A stretch of DNA of 61,131 bases from Scytonema tolypothrichoides VB-61278 (GCF_000828085.3 NZ_JXCA02000024.1:96790-157920); one strand, 5' to 3'. Positions 36,101-45,209 are shown, numbered from the stretch's first letter. A program made the numbers and translations. Notes: generated by a model from the letters alone, not told the origin.

Positions 36101-36728
36101 TCAACTTTGCTAGTTTGCCATCAAAGCTTTCGGGTATTACCATCTCCTTTCGCAACGCCCATAGCAAAAATTGCAGGATGTTTGTTATTTGCTCCTCTAC
36201 TGGTGGTGCATTTTGCAGGCTGCGCCACACCACTACCTCAAATTCGCTTTGAATTTGCAGCCCCAACTTCACCGCTAAAGTGCTTTTGCCAATACCACCA
36301 ATTCCCAGCAGTCCAACTAAACGACACCGTTCCTCTAATATCCACTGTCGTAGCTGCAATAATTCTTCACTGCGACCAAAAAACACAGATACATCCGGTG
36401 CTTCTTGCCAATCATACTGTGGGTTTTGTTGTCGAGTTTCTAGTTCCTCTAAAGTCGAGGTAGGCCGGGTATAATCGCTTTGAGATAACTCCAGCCCAAA
36501 GGCAGCAAAGGCAAACTGCAAGGAACTTTTATCTACAGGTTCCAAGCGTGCCAAAATTCTAGATATAGTGTGTAGAGCTAAACGGGTGCGTTCGCTCAGT
36601 TCTTCTAAAGAAAAACTATCTCCACCATTTTCATCAAACTCGGCTTGAGTTTTGCCAGCTTGAAATTTATCCCAACCTTTGAGGGTGAGGATGACACCCC
36701 GCCTGCGTCTGCTTGATTGCTGTTTCAT
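33118..36728 (-). CDS. NB-ARC (STAND) NTPase with WD40 repeats, -1 frame change
   Basis: Read from the ATG at 36728 (AGGTGA seven bases before; a GTG at 36737 is less likely). Layout: N-terminal helical region (about 1-115), NB-ARC with P-loop GIGGIGKST (about 143-151), LLILDNVE as Walker B and GGNPLALKM (about 320), a winged-helix region, a short pentapeptide-like piece ([20 protein letters not shown]), then about 14 WD40 blades. At 34488-34494 the frame changes by -1: frame one ends at 34302 with nonsense after EGICIKN, while the -1 frame reads [17 protein letters not shown] without loss and goes to 33118. Total about 1200 aa. STAND proteins are signal-triggered switches in regulation or defence. 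The palindromic repeat at 35327-35386 lies in frame in the middle. Confidence 0.85.
34488..34494 (-). other. Slippery heptamer A AAA AAT at the frame change
   Basis: In gene orientation the zero-frame codons are ATA AAA AAT TAC. A -1 slip on A AAA AAT makes the next codon TTA, which is exactly the frame of the downstream WD40 repeats. A 12-base palindrome CTCTCATGAGAG follows 4 bases later. One lost A from a run of seven would give the same picture. Confidence 0.6.
35327..35386. repeat. Palindromic element inserted in frame in the NB-ARC gene
   Basis: The block ACCCCTCCCCTACCCCTCC... to ...GGGGTGGGGTT contains long C-rich/G-rich dyads and resembles intergenic elements at 37845-37884 and 59418-59445. 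In the protein it adds about 20 residues ([20 protein letters not shown]) between the winged-helix part and the WD40 repeats without breaking the frame. Confidence 0.75.
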
Positions 36729-36981
36729 CAACGTCACCTAAAACGGAGTAGATGCATCTCAACAGAGGATATTCTCAAAGGAAAATAGAAGGATATGGTT
36801 ATGAAACAAAAATTTAAGTTTGACAAATTCAATAAAATGTGCAGTACATATTTTATTCGAGCTAACTCTTCTATGTAACTTCATAGCTTAAGTTAAAGTG
36901 TACTTATGCACAATTCACTATTAGACATTTCCGAAATTAAAAAAAATAAGAATGTACTGGCTTAAGTGTTTCATGCCACAA

Positions 36982-37019
36982 TGAAAAATCGCTCTCTGTA
37001 TGAATCTCAAGAGAGCGAT
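36982..37019 (-). terminator. Intrinsic terminator of the DUF4386 gene
   Basis: ATCGCTCTC (36988-36996) and GAGAGCGAT (37011-37019) form a 9-bp stem; read on the minus strand it is followed by TTTTTCATT. It lies just past the stop codon at 37033 and separates this gene from the NB-ARC gene. The rest of 36738-36981 is AT-rich and holds no gene. Confidence 0.7.
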
Positions 37020-37032
37020 GATCGCATAACAC

Positions 37033-37767
37033 TTAACTCAATTTTGCTTTCGATACAACTCGTTGACGAGGTACTCGCAGCAAAGAAATACCAATCACGA
37101 ACAACCAGACTTCCCACAAAATAAATCCCACAGGGGTAGCTTCTAAAACGGGCATAGGGGAAATCACTGTTGCCAAAAGCTCACTTTGACCCAAAATTAA
37201 CAGTGGTACTGTCATCAATCCCAACAAAGCAACCCAGGATTTGAACAGGGGCGATCGCCTGATTGCGATTCCGACTCCTAGTGTCCAGAAAACTAGCAAC
37301 GTTTGCCCCAAATACTCACCAATCACAACTCCACCATATTGATGAACTGCTTGATAAACAACACTAACTGCTTCACGAGTTGCTGTACCACTTGTTGGAT
37401 TGGTATATTGGTTTGCCAGAATGGGAACAACAAATACCCAACGCATGAGTCCAATAGATTGTAGAATTCCAGAAAGAGCACCCATTGCTGTAGTAGCTGT
37501 GAGATAAGGTGTATCTTCAGAGTTAATAATTTTGTGCAAAAATGTGCTTGCTGGAATAAACAATAAAGCTGCAAGTCCAAAGACAAACCAAGTCAGAATC
37601 AGCCCAACTCCACCTGCATGGAATTTTGTGAGGACAGAATCAACAGGCTGTCGTAGAATATCATCATACTCAAAGTTTTGAATCAGCAGTGTATAGGGTA
37701 CATTCAGCAGCACGACCAAAATAATTAATAAAATTCCTGTTGTTCTGACTAGTTGCAAACGGTTCAT
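37033..37767 (-). CDS. DUF4386-like membrane protein
   Basis: A 244-aa protein with six hydrophobic segments: LQLVRTTGILLIILVVLLNV at the start, VGLILTWFVFGLAALLFIP, SGILQSIGLMRWVFVVPIL near the middle, and a final ILWEVWLFVIGISLLRV. RWVFVVP after the third helix is typical of DUF4386 proteins, whose function is unknown. A GAGGAGGAAAA ribosome binding site lies before the ATG. It follows the cupin gene on the same strand after a gap of about 150 bp that contains a perfect hairpin (37857-37881). Confidence 0.75.
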   Translation of the reverse strand: MNRLQLVRTTGILLIILVVLLNVPYTLLIQNFEYDDILRQPVDSVLTKFHAGGVGLILTWFVFGLAALLFIPASTFLHKIINSEDTPYLTATTAMGALSGILQSIGLMRWVFVVPILANQYTNPTSGTATREAVSVVYQAVHQYGGVVIGEYLGQTLLVFWTLGVGIAIRRSPLFKSWVALLGLMTVPLLILGQSELLATVISPMPVLEATPVGFILWEVWLFVIGISLLRVPRQRVVSKAKLS

Positions 37768-37856
37768 CGAATTTTCCTCCTCATAATATCAGTTTAATTA
37801 CTGAGATTTTTTTGTTTTTTTAATACTAAATAGCAGTGAATTACCTCACCCCCTGC

Positions 37857-37881
37857 CCCTCTCCTTATTAAGGAGAGGGGT
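37857..37881. repeat. Perfect hairpin CCCCTCTCCTT / AAGGAGAGGGG
   Basis: An 11-bp perfect stem with a tiny loop, flanked by CTCACC and GGTGAG that lengthen the dyad. It belongs to the family of CCTCACCC...CTCTCC elements that also appear at 45995-46085 and 59480-59525. It may act as a bidirectional terminator between cupin and DUF4386 genes. Confidence 0.6.
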
Positions 37882-37920
37882 GAGTCATGAATGCAACGCG
37901 CGTATTTAGATGCAGGCGAT

Positions 37921-38544
37921 TCATTGAGCACTTCGCTTATCTTGGCTGTGCCAGTACTTGACAAGCGATCGCTCCACACCCAGCCAATTACCAATTTCTA
38001 CTAGCGTTCCAATCAACAGCTTTTGCACAACCACCGGCGGACCAACTAGAATTGTGTCTGCCTTCTTCAATAACAACGCTAGGTGCAGTAAATTTGTTGG
38101 CATTCCCTCACGGTCAACTTTGCCATCAATCGCCAGACCAAACATTCCCCTAATAAATTGCTCAAACTGTTCAGCAGGACGGTTTTCACTCGTAAACGTC
38201 ACCCACTCGTCAGAAGTATTGCGAAAACTGTGATGCATACCAGCAGGAACATGCAAACGCTCTCCCGCTTGCAGAATACGGCGCTTACCTTTACGTCCGA
38301 CTTCCATCTCAAGTCTGCCCTGCAACACGGTAAAGGTTTCACTCATCTTGGTATGATAATGTAACGGGCTACCTTTGGCTCCAGGAGGTAAATCAAAGCG
38401 AATCTTTGCATAGGTTCCATCGCTTCTGATGCTGGAGTGAAGAATGGTCATACGATCGCCCCTCACAGGATTAACGATCACCTCTGGTTGTTCAGTTGTC
38501 TGTGCAATAGATTTGTTGTAAGTTTCAATATTCGCTGATTTCAT
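37921..38544 (-). CDS. Cupin-domain protein
   Basis: A 207-aa protein with a central cupin barrel: SPLHYHTKMSETFTVLQGRLE (about residues 58-78) is cupin motif 1 with metal-binding His-x-His and Glu, and GERLHVPAGMHHSFRNTSDE (about 93-112) is motif 2 with its His. The C-terminal 85 residues are helical and may form a membrane-associated or dimer region. Substrate unknown. It is divergent from the AraC-type regulator at 38715, with 170 bp between; that regulator may control it. Confidence 0.88.
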   Translation of the reverse strand: MKSANIETYNKSIAQTTEQPEVIVNPVRGDRMTILHSSIRSDGTYAKIRFDLPPGAKGSPLHYHTKMSETFTVLQGRLEMEVGRKGKRRILQAGERLHVPAGMHHSFRNTSDEWVTFTSENRPAEQFEQFIRGMFGLAIDGKVDREGMPTNLLHLALLLKKADTILVGPPVVVQKLLIGTLVEIGNWLGVERSLVKYWHSQDKRSAQ

Positions 38545-38714
38545 TGTAAAAGCTTCCGTTTGGTGACAATGCAGCGCCCTGAAGTTGTTGTCTTCTTGCT
38601 TTGGGATGCACTGTTTGAGTACACTTCAACAGTAAGCTTTCTGCACAATCGCAAATTGACACCTCCTGCCAGGAAGTTGACTGATTGCGCCGTTTTTAAA
38701 AAATAGCCTGATGT
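38545..38714. promoter_or_regulatory. Divergent promoter region, cupin / AraC regulator
   Basis: A 170-bp space between two divergent genes; it must hold both promoters. No exact operator dyad was recognised. AraC-type regulators often control the divergent neighbour, which is the reason to note it. Confidence 0.5.
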
Positions 38715-39737
38715 ATGAAAGAAGCAACGTTCTCCGTTTACATCACACGAGGTATCATTCAGTATGCAGGGGCAAGATATGGAGTCAATACAGATGATCT
38801 GTGTGCAGCAGTTGGGATCGATCCTGCCTTATTGCAGATGCCCGATCAACGAATTCCTGGAACGCTACACAGTGCTGTATGGAAAGAAACCGTCAAGCAC
38901 ACAGGTGATGAAAACCTCGGCTTACATTTAGGTGAGGCGTTTAATCTGGCAACATTTGGCATTGTTGGTTACGTGCTAGTCAACTGCCAAACCTTCAGAG
39001 AAGTGTTAGAAAAACTCTCGCGATATACCCGTCTGTTTAGCCAAGGTGCTCATATTCACTTTTCTGTATCTGAGGGAATGGTGTTGTGTGACTGCGATGT
39101 TGTGGATGATTTAAGAAATTACCTAGTAGAAGAACCTCGTCAGGCGATTGAAAGCACTTTCGCATCTTTACTGACAGCAACACAAACACTTACAGGAAAG
39201 CCACTGCGTCCTCATGCGATCTGGTTTCAGTACCCGCGCCCTGATGATATTTCTCAACATGAGCGCATCTTTCAAACCGGGTTACATTTCTTGATGCCCA
39301 CCAATCGTATTATCTTCGATGCAAATTGTCTCAATTGGTTAGTCTTGTCAGCCAATTCAAATCTACTCTCAGTGTTTGAGCAACATGCTGAAGCAATGCT
39401 TGATGCGATGAATCGAAAAGATGATTATACTCGACAGGTAGTGAGCGCGATCGCCCAACAATTAAAAGGAGAACTGCCTTCAATCGAGGCGATCGCTCGT
39501 AGTTTAACAATCAGCGTCCGTCAGTTGCAGCGAGAATTACAAGCTGAAGGCACATCTTTTCAGCAATTGCTTGACGAAACTCGTAAAGAACTGTCACTGC
39601 GGCATTTGAAAAATCCCAATACACCAATTCACGATGTTGCATTTTTACTAGGCTTTTCTGAACCCAGTGCCTTTCACCGTGCTTTCAAGCGATGGACAGG
39701 GCAAACCCCACGAAATTACCGATTGTCAAATGTTTGA
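38715..39737 (+). CDS. AraC-family transcriptional regulator
   Basis: A 340-aa regulator. The N-terminal 190 residues fit the arabinose-binding-like domain of the OruR/ArgR type (GENLGLHLGEAFNLATFGIV, then GYVLVNCQTFREVLEKL). The C-terminal 100 residues have two helix-turn-helix motifs: IEAIARSLTISVRQLQREL (about 258-276) and HDVAFLLGFSEPSAFHRAFK (about 304-323), the latter being the AraC signature. Divergent from the cupin gene. The inducer is unknown. Confidence 0.92.
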   Translation: MKEATFSVYITRGIIQYAGARYGVNTDDLCAAVGIDPALLQMPDQRIPGTLHSAVWKETVKHTGDENLGLHLGEAFNLATFGIVGYVLVNCQTFREVLEKLSRYTRLFSQGAHIHFSVSEGMVLCDCDVVDDLRNYLVEEPRQAIESTFASLLTATQTLTGKPLRPHAIWFQYPRPDDISQHERIFQTGLHFLMPTNRIIFDANCLNWLVLSANSNLLSVFEQHAEAMLDAMNRKDDYTRQVVSAIAQQLKGELPSIEAIARSLTISVRQLQRELQAEGTSFQQLLDETRKELSLRHLKNPNTPIHDVAFLLGFSEPSAFHRAFKRWTGQTPRNYRLSNV

Positions 39738-39813
39738 GCCAAAATAAACGAGTCAAATTTGGATCAGAATCCAAATACCGTGGCACTCGATAATGAGTGT
39801 ATTATGCTGCTTC

Positions 39814-40338
39814 TTACTGATTTGCTGCCTCTACTTTTATTACCATTCGTTTACGCATCCTACGCATGACATACAAAATCACCGCGTCACACACTGACAA
39901 ACCCAAGACAGCAGGGGCTAAGTGTGCCAATGCACCAGCTTCAGTACTGAATACGAAAGTCCAGACAATTTTCGTCAATACCATTGCGTTGATAACGACC
40001 AGCCCCCAAACAAACGATTGCTTCCAGAAAGCTAATCCTAGCCCTGTAAAGCTTATCGGCACAAGCAATGCAAGCAAAATTTTCCAAATTGTCCATTCGC
40101 CCAAAAGGTATTCCTTCTCCGCCTCCAGCATCTCGACCACGGCTGGAGACGAAGTATCGGGTGCAGGAAACCAAAACATACTGGTCGCCAACGCCAGGAG
40201 AGTCAGCGCAATCCCGTAAATGCTTCGTTTATAAGCAAAATAACAGAATGGCAAAAGAAAAACAGGCCTGATATACCAGCTTAGAACGTTGTGGTGACGC
40301 GCCCATGCCCACTTGATGAATTCGTCGAACAACTCCAT
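39814..40338 (-). CDS. Hypothetical membrane protein
   Basis: A 174-aa protein with about five transmembrane segments (FLLPFCYFAYKRSIYGIALT; IWKILLALLVPISFTGLGLA; WGLVVINAMVLTKIVWTFV; LGLSVCDAVILYVM) and a basic C-terminus. The opening MELFDEFIKWAWARHHNVLS is hydrophilic and aromatic. No family is recognised. It lies upstream of the stop of NDH-2 on the same strand, and downstream of a converging AraC gene. Confidence 0.7.
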   Translation of the reverse strand: MELFDEFIKWAWARHHNVLSWYIRPVFLLPFCYFAYKRSIYGIALTLLALATSMFWFPAPDTSSPAVVEMLEAEKEYLLGEWTIWKILLALLVPISFTGLGLAFWKQSFVWGLVVINAMVLTKIVWTFVFSTEAGALAHLAPAVLGLSVCDAVILYVMRRMRKRMVIKVEAANQ

Positions 40339-40402
40339 ATTTTTCCATCCTGATCAAGGAAGAGGAATTAGGGTAAAACGAGCTCAAAACTATAATAAAC
40401 CC

Positions 40403-41764
40403 TCATACATTAACCGTCTGTCCATTTTTTCCTGACGTGTAATAACCGTTGCTACCTCCAGCTTTCGCGTTTTCCAAAACTTCCTTACCTGTAATCAATC
40501 TTGCGCCACGTTTGCGGGTGAAATAGTTCCAGCCCCACTGAATCATGACTACCAGCTTGTTGTCAAACTCAATCAAGAAGTAGATGTGAACAAACAGCCA
40601 AAATAGCCACGCCAAGAAGCCTGTAAATTTGAAAAACCCTAAGTCTACAACAGCAGAGTTTTGTCCAATAACCGCTAAACTACCCCAATCAAAATAACGA
40701 AATTGTGGTAGTGTCTTACCTTTAAGTCGTTGTTTGATCAGTGAGGCGACGTATTGTCCTTCTTGCATCGCGACAGGTGCAACACCAGGTAGGGGTTTGC
40801 CGTTTTGATGAGCAAAATGTGCTAAGTCTCCAATGACAAATATATTGGAGTGTTCTTTAAGACTCAAATCAGGTTCAACAATAACTCGTCCAGCGCGATC
40901 GCACTCAGCACCTGTACTTTCTGCGAGCATTTTTCCCAGAGGTGAAGCTTTCACACCTGCTGCCCATAATACTGTCTTGGCATGAATCTGTGTCACCTCA
41001 TCACCTTGTTTGAGGCTGACAACATCACCTTCTATGTTCGTAACGAGTGTTTTTGGCTGTACGGTAACACCCAACCGCGTTAGTGATGCTTCTGCTTCTT
41101 TTGATAACTCTGGTGCAAACGGTGGGAGAACTCGATCTAAACCTTCCAGGAGTAAAACTTGCGCTTCACAAGTGTCGATATTGCGGAAATCTTCTTTCAT
41201 GGTGTGGTATGCAAGTTCTGCGATCGCACCTGCCAATTCCACACCAGTAGGACCACCACCAACAATCACAAAAGTTAACCAAGCACGACGTTTTTCCGGA
41301 TCACTTTCCTTTTCTGCGGCTTCAAACGCCATGAAGATGCGGTGACGCATTTCTATTGCATCTTCCACAGTTTTTAAACCGGGAGCAAATTCTTCCCACT
41401 GATCCTTGCCAAAATAGGAATGTTTTGCACCCGTCGCCAGGATGAGAGAATCATAATGTATTGCTTCCCCACCCATGAAGACTTTTTGTGCTTGGGGGTC
41501 GATATTATTAACTTCTCCCAGTAATACTTTCGTATTCTTGCTCTTACTTAGTACGGAACGCAGTGGAGAGGAAATATCCGCCGGAGATATCGCACCAGTA
41601 GCAACTTGGTATAAAAGCGGTTGAAATAAGTGAAAATTACGTTTATCAATAAGAGTAACACGGACATCAGCGGACGAGAGTGCTTTTGCTGCGTATAATC
41701 CTCCGAATCCACCACCGACAATCACCACGTGATGGGGTGGCTGATTTTCAACTGCGTTCACCAT
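40403..41764 (-). CDS. ndh: Type II NADH dehydrogenase (NDH-2)
   Basis: A 453-aa flavoprotein. HHVVIVGGGFGGLYAAKAL at the N-terminus is the FAD-binding GxGxxG; TFVIVGGGPTGVELAGAIAE (about residues 163-182) is the NADH-binding motif; HSNIFVIGDLAHFA (about 305-318) is the second FAD motif. The C-terminal FTGFLAWLFWLFVHIYFLIE segment anchors the protein to the membrane. It oxidises NADH and reduces quinone without pumping protons. In cyanobacteria NDH-2 proteins are thought to sense the redox state of the quinone pool. Confidence 0.93.
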   Translation of the reverse strand: MVNAVENQPPHHVVIVGGGFGGLYAAKALSSADVRVTLIDKRNFHLFQPLLYQVATGAISPADISSPLRSVLSKSKNTKVLLGEVNNIDPQAQKVFMGGEAIHYDSLILATGAKHSYFGKDQWEEFAPGLKTVEDAIEMRHRIFMAFEAAEKESDPEKRRAWLTFVIVGGGPTGVELAGAIAELAYHTMKEDFRNIDTCEAQVLLLEGLDRVLPPFAPELSKEAEASLTRLGVTVQPKTLVTNIEGDVVSLKQGDEVTQIHAKTVLWAAGVKASPLGKMLAESTGAECDRAGRVIVEPDLSLKEHSNIFVIGDLAHFAHQNGKPLPGVAPVAMQEGQYVASLIKQRLKGKTLPQFRYFDWGSLAVIGQNSAVVDLGFFKFTGFLAWLFWLFVHIYFLIEFDNKLVVMIQWGWNYFTRKRGARLITGKEVLENAKAGGSNGYYTSGKNGQTVNV

Positions 41765-42159
41765 AAGATTTGTTTCCTTTTATTGACCGCTTGTCATCCT
41801 TATTAACAAATTTTAATCATTTTTGTGAGAGTAGTTCTGCTCATTTTTTACATCTTTAAGAAAGATAAATAATATTTGATTAATCTCTAAAAAATGTAGT
41901 ACAAATGACACTCTCTAGTTTCAGGGTTGCGATTGATGCAGACCCTACCTATATAAGCTTCAGTGAAGACTACATATTCTTGTTTGGCGTTTCCAGATTC
42001 GCAGGACTAATACCAAGACGATGCTCAGTAATTGTGCGGTTGTTTACAGTCAAGAGGCAGATAGTAAGGGCACACGATGCTGTGTTCCTATCTAGGGTGG
42101 GGTGCTGCTGAAAACCGCTATATTTACCATTGCTTATCACTGTGGCGTAGCTGACAGCA
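41765..42159. other. Intergenic region between NDH-2 and the LysR gene
   Basis: About 395 bp with no supported gene; a 68-codon plus-strand ORF (41905) has no protein-like features. It includes the NDH-2 promoter region and the end of the converging transcript of the LysR gene. Confidence 0.45.
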
Positions 42160-43083
42160 TCAAGGGAGAAGGCTATCTTTTGTTACTTCAAGAAATTTTT
42201 GCAAGATGACAGATTCATTATCACGTCGCCACACCACAGCCACTTGTCGAGTTAGGTTCTGTCCCTGTATGGTTCTGTAGACAACTCCAGTGCGCTGCAA
42301 ATTTTGGGCATTGGCGGGAAGCAAAGCCACACCGACTCCGCCTGCAACCAAGCCGAGTAAAGTCACCATCCAAGTTGCTTCCTGTACCACTTTTGGAGAA
42401 AAACCTACTTGTTCACAAAGGCTAATAATCTGAGCATATGAGGGTACTAAGTCTGGTGGGGCTAAAACAAAAGGTTCGTCTGCTAATGCTGCAAGCGGAA
42501 TTTGGGGTAGGGCTGCTAGAGGGTGTGTTTCTGGTAAAGCAATGATGAGCGACTCTTGGAAAATCGGCATGAAATTTAAATCTGGGTCATTATCATTAAG
42601 ATTAGGTAAACAGTCAAAACCCATATCAATTTGGCGATCGCCCTTTGGGCGGCTCCCTGCTGGAGCATCGCGCAGCTCTTGTGCTTGTTGGGAGGATGTT
42701 ACCTCACGTAACACCAGTCTCACCTGTGGAAAGCGCGAACGAAAAGCTTGCAGAATATTTGGTAGAACGCTGTTGGCGATGGAACTATTAACTCCCACTA
42801 CCAAGCGTCCAATCTCACCCCGGCTAGCCTTTTGTGCAGAGTCAATTGCTCGTTGCAACTGACTCTGCACTAAACGCGCTTCTTCCAAGAAAACTTGTCC
42901 AGCAGCAGTTAATTGCAGTGGGCGCTTTTTGCGTTCAAACAGTTGCAGTCCTAGTTTCTCTTCCAGTGCTCGTATTTGTTGGCTAAGAGGAGGCTGTTCG
43001 ATATGTAAGCGTCTAGCAGCACGGCTAAAGTTCAATTCTTCAGCAACGGCGATAAAGTACCGTAGATGTCGGAATTCTATCAT
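42160..43083 (-). CDS. LysR-family transcriptional regulator
   Basis: A 307-aa protein with a classic N-terminal LysR helix-turn-helix: FRHLRYFIAVAEELNFSRAA, then RRLHIEQPPLSQQIRALEEK (residues 3-45). The rest is a periplasmic-binding-like effector domain (GRLVVGVNSSIANSVLPNIL at about 92-112). It resembles BenM/CatM-type regulators in the opening MIEFRHLRYFIAVAEELNFS. A 38-bp repeat is inserted in frame near residue 140, adding APAGSRPKGD in a loop. Two candidate operators lie just upstream of its start (43094-43147). Confidence 0.92.
   Translation of the reverse strand: MIEFRHLRYFIAVAEELNFSRAARRLHIEQPPLSQQIRALEEKLGLQLFERKKRPLQLTAAGQVFLEEARLVQSQLQRAIDSAQKASRGEIGRLVVGVNSSIANSVLPNILQAFRSRFPQVRLVLREVTSSQQAQELRDAPAGSRPKGDRQIDMGFDCLPNLNDNDPDLNFMPIFQESLIIALPETHPLAALPQIPLAALADEPFVLAPPDLVPSYAQIISLCEQVGFSPKVVQEATWMVTLLGLVAGGVGVALLPANAQNLQRTGVVYRTIQGQNLTRQVAVVWRRDNESVILQKFLEVTKDSLLP
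42634..42671. repeat. 38-bp HIP1-bearing element inside the LysR gene
   Basis: Begins GCGATCGCC and ends TGGAGCATCGC; same length, same ends and same internal dyad (GGCTCCC...GGAGC) as the element at 23595-23632. It sits in the open reading frame without breaking it. Confidence 0.7.
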
Positions 43084-43093
43084 AACTGAAACT

Positions 43094-43147
43094 ACTATAT
43101 CTTTGACATATAGTTTAATCTTAAAAAAGATATCTTTGATATAGTAT
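43094..43147. promoter_or_regulatory. Candidate LysR operator: dyad plus direct repeat
   Basis: ACTATAT-N7-ATATAGT (43094-43114) is a perfect dyad of the LysR T-N11-A class, ten bases upstream of the regulator's ATG. A second, similar site TATCTTTGATATAGTAT lies at 43131-43147; both contain TATCTTTGA. This is the expected place for autoregulation. Confidence 0.55.
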
Positions 43148-43216
43148 TTTCATGCTAATTGTATTAGAAACAGGAATTCAAATAGTTATCAGTCATCAGC
43201 TCATCTTGGCTTGATA

Positions 43217-43283
43217 ACTGTTCACTGTTCACTGTTTACTGTTCACTGTTCACTGTTCACTGTTTACTGTTCACTGTTCACTG
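43217..43283. repeat. ACTGTTC heptamer tandem repeat
   Basis: Nine or so copies of ACTGTTC/ACTGTTT head to tail, then ACTGGTAACTGG. A similar run in the other orientation is at about 7575-7605. It is a short tandem repeat of the kind spread through heterocystous cyanobacterial genomes. Confidence 0.85.
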
Positions 43284-43374
43284 GTAACTGGTTGAAATCA
43301 GCTATAACCAATAGGCAAGTTTAACGTATTCATGACCCGTTGCGGACTTCCTATTGTCTAAAAGGAGCACTATT

Positions 43375-44250
43375 ATGAATCAAATAAATAGAGTGGCGCT
43401 GGTTGGTGCTACCCACGGCAATGAATTCACAGGGGCATACCTAATCAAAAAGTATGAACAGTATCCCCACCTCATTGGGCGAGACAGCTTTGAAACTTTA
43501 ACATTATTCGCCAATCCTAAAGCTTTTGAAGTCGGAAGACGTTACATTGATAAAGACTTGAATCGTTGTTTCAAAATTCAATATCTGGAAAATCCGACGC
43601 TGTCTAGTTATGAAGATATCCGAGCAAAAGACATCAATCAAATACTCGGTCCCAAAGGCAAATCCCAGGTAGATGTCATTTTGGATTTGCATTCCACAAC
43701 TGCAAATATGGGACTCACCATCTTGCTAGGGAACCAGCATCCCTTCAGTTTGCAATTAGCTGCCTATCTCACCTCAACTGATCCAGAAGTCAAGGTTTGT
43801 TGGGCACCACCTGTTCAAAATAGCTTGCTCAAATCAATCTGCGAATTCGGTTTTGTCATTGAAGTTGGTCCTGTAGCTCAGGGAGTCCTGGATGCAGACT
43901 TATTTCAGAAAACAGAAAAACTTATTTATACAATTTTGGACTATTTAGAAGCATATAATCAAGGCTCTATTTCACAGACAAATAGGACGCTTACACTTTA
44001 TGAATATGTGAAGGATATCGACTATCCCAGAAATGATTTGGGAGAGATTCAAGCAATGATTCACCCACAGCTTCAGTTTGGCGACTATGAGCCTCTTAAT
44101 GCTGGCGATCCGATGTTTATAACTTTTGATGGTAAAGAGATTGCTTATCAGGGAGAATCAACTGTTTATCCAATATTCATCAATGAAGCTGCTTACTACG
44201 AGAAAGGAATTGCCATGTGTTTAACCGAAAAGCGACAGGTTACTGTTTAA
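43375..44250 (+). CDS. Aspartoacylase
   Basis: A 291-aa zinc carboxypeptidase-like protein of the AspA/AstE family; it hydrolyses N-acyl-aspartate to aspartate and a carboxylate. [18 protein letters not shown] holds the zinc-binding His and Glu (HGNE), [20 protein letters not shown] the arginine/asparagine substrate-binding motif, and [13 protein letters not shown] (about residue 100) the second zinc His (DLHST). [12 protein letters not shown] has the catalytic Glu. ATG at 43375 is chosen because AAAGGAG lies seven bases before it; a TTG at 43354 is less likely. The last 65 codons occur again at 49498-49698. Confidence 0.93.
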   Translation: MNQINRVALVGATHGNEFTGAYLIKKYEQYPHLIGRDSFETLTLFANPKAFEVGRRYIDKDLNRCFKIQYLENPTLSSYEDIRAKDINQILGPKGKSQVDVILDLHSTTANMGLTILLGNQHPFSLQLAAYLTSTDPEVKVCWAPPVQNSLLKSICEFGFVIEVGPVAQGVLDADLFQKTEKLIYTILDYLEAYNQGSISQTNRTLTLYEYVKDIDYPRNDLGEIQAMIHPQLQFGDYEPLNAGDPMFITFDGKEIAYQGESTVYPIFINEAAYYEKGIAMCLTEKRQVTV

Positions 44251-44566
44251 GGGTATGGCATAGAGTTAAGGCTGAAATTTTTTTTGACTTTTCTTGGTTT
44301 ACTTTTCTTTGGCGCAGCGGATATTTCAGTACGACTTGGAAATATATTCTTTGGTTTTGGTATGGAAGGACAGCAACAAAATCAAAATGCTGTTAATAAT
44401 GTAAGTTGCTAGTTAGTGCCCCTAAATGGTATTTTTTTGATACAAAAATCCTGTTTAAAGTATTGCAAATTACTATAATTTGAGACTTTGTACTTAAAGT
44501 CAGGCGCTTTTTGATAACTAGCAACTTGGGTTATTACTTCTTCAAAGAATGAAATGCCCTAATTTT
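44251..44566. other. Intergenic region with a small membrane-protein-like remnant
   Basis: At about 44259-44412 one frame without a normal start codon reads KFFLTFLGLLFFGAADISVR, then LGNIFFGFGMEGQQQNQN and a TAG. It looks like the end of a small membrane protein, but with no start or ribosome binding site it is not called as a gene. Confidence 0.4.
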
Positions 44567-44938
44567 TTACCTTAATCCAGTCTGTTTCTTACTCTCAAGC
44601 TTGCCGATGTTGAAAACGGTGGTGATTTTGTAGCCATTCGGATTCTCCCAAATAAAGGTTGCGGTTGTAGCGGTTCTATCAACCTCAGTACCACCGCTAC
44701 CTAAAATTGCTTGTACATCTGTCAATGACATTCCCACTTGTAGGCGTTCATACTGTATGCGACTGACATAACAGAGTTCAGTCTGGGCGGGTAATTTTTG
44801 CTGTTGCTGTTTGGTATTGGAAATCGCATGGCTGAAGCCATACCCCAAACCTGCGCCAAGTGTTACTCCTAGGGAAAAAATTATTCCCAATAGGCGGACG
44901 TAAGGATTGTAAGGGTTGGAATTGAGTAAACTAGACAT
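44567..44938 (-). CDS. Membrane-anchored protein with SmpA/BLIP-like domain
   Basis: The ATG at 44938 is chosen (GGAAAG about nine bases upstream); the frame is open to 45007. The 123-aa product has one N-terminal membrane segment (VRLLGIIFSLGVTLGAGLGY), a Gln-rich linker and a C-terminal domain: YERLQVGMSLTDVQAILGSG, then TATFIWENPNGYKITTVFN. VGMSxxDVxxxLG is the typical start of SmpA/OmlA and DUF3862-like beta-lactamase-inhibitor folds. Role unknown, probably periplasmic. Confidence 0.75.
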   Translation of the reverse strand: MSSLLNSNPYNPYVRLLGIIFSLGVTLGAGLGYGFSHAISNTKQQQQKLPAQTELCYVSRIQYERLQVGMSLTDVQAILGSGGTEVDRTATTATFIWENPNGYKITTVFNIGKLESKKQTGLR

Positions 44939-45209
44939 AGTGTGTACTTTCCCTGCTGTAACAGCAGATAGTGAGTCTTTAGTTAAGAAGCGTTGATGTT
45001 GCCGCATCAGCGCTTCTACATTTGTTTAGTAGTTACGAACCCTGTATTTAAAAACTGCCGCATATGCAAATTCCCAATAATTGAGAGCATGAAATCCTGC
45101 TCTGCGTGATTTTGAAGTATTTGCGCCGAGTATTCGTTCTTTTTTGAGGAGCATCGTCTTGTTTTGATAGCCTTTGATTGAATGCCAATCAGTCAAAGGC
45201 TATTGACTT

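Noticed and set aside
41905-42111. A 68-codon ORF between NDH-2 and LysR genes
   Set aside because: No ribosome binding site, no family pattern, irregular composition.
43217-43283. Tandem heptamers considered as a CRISPR array
   Set aside because: Units are 7 bp and contiguous with no spacers.
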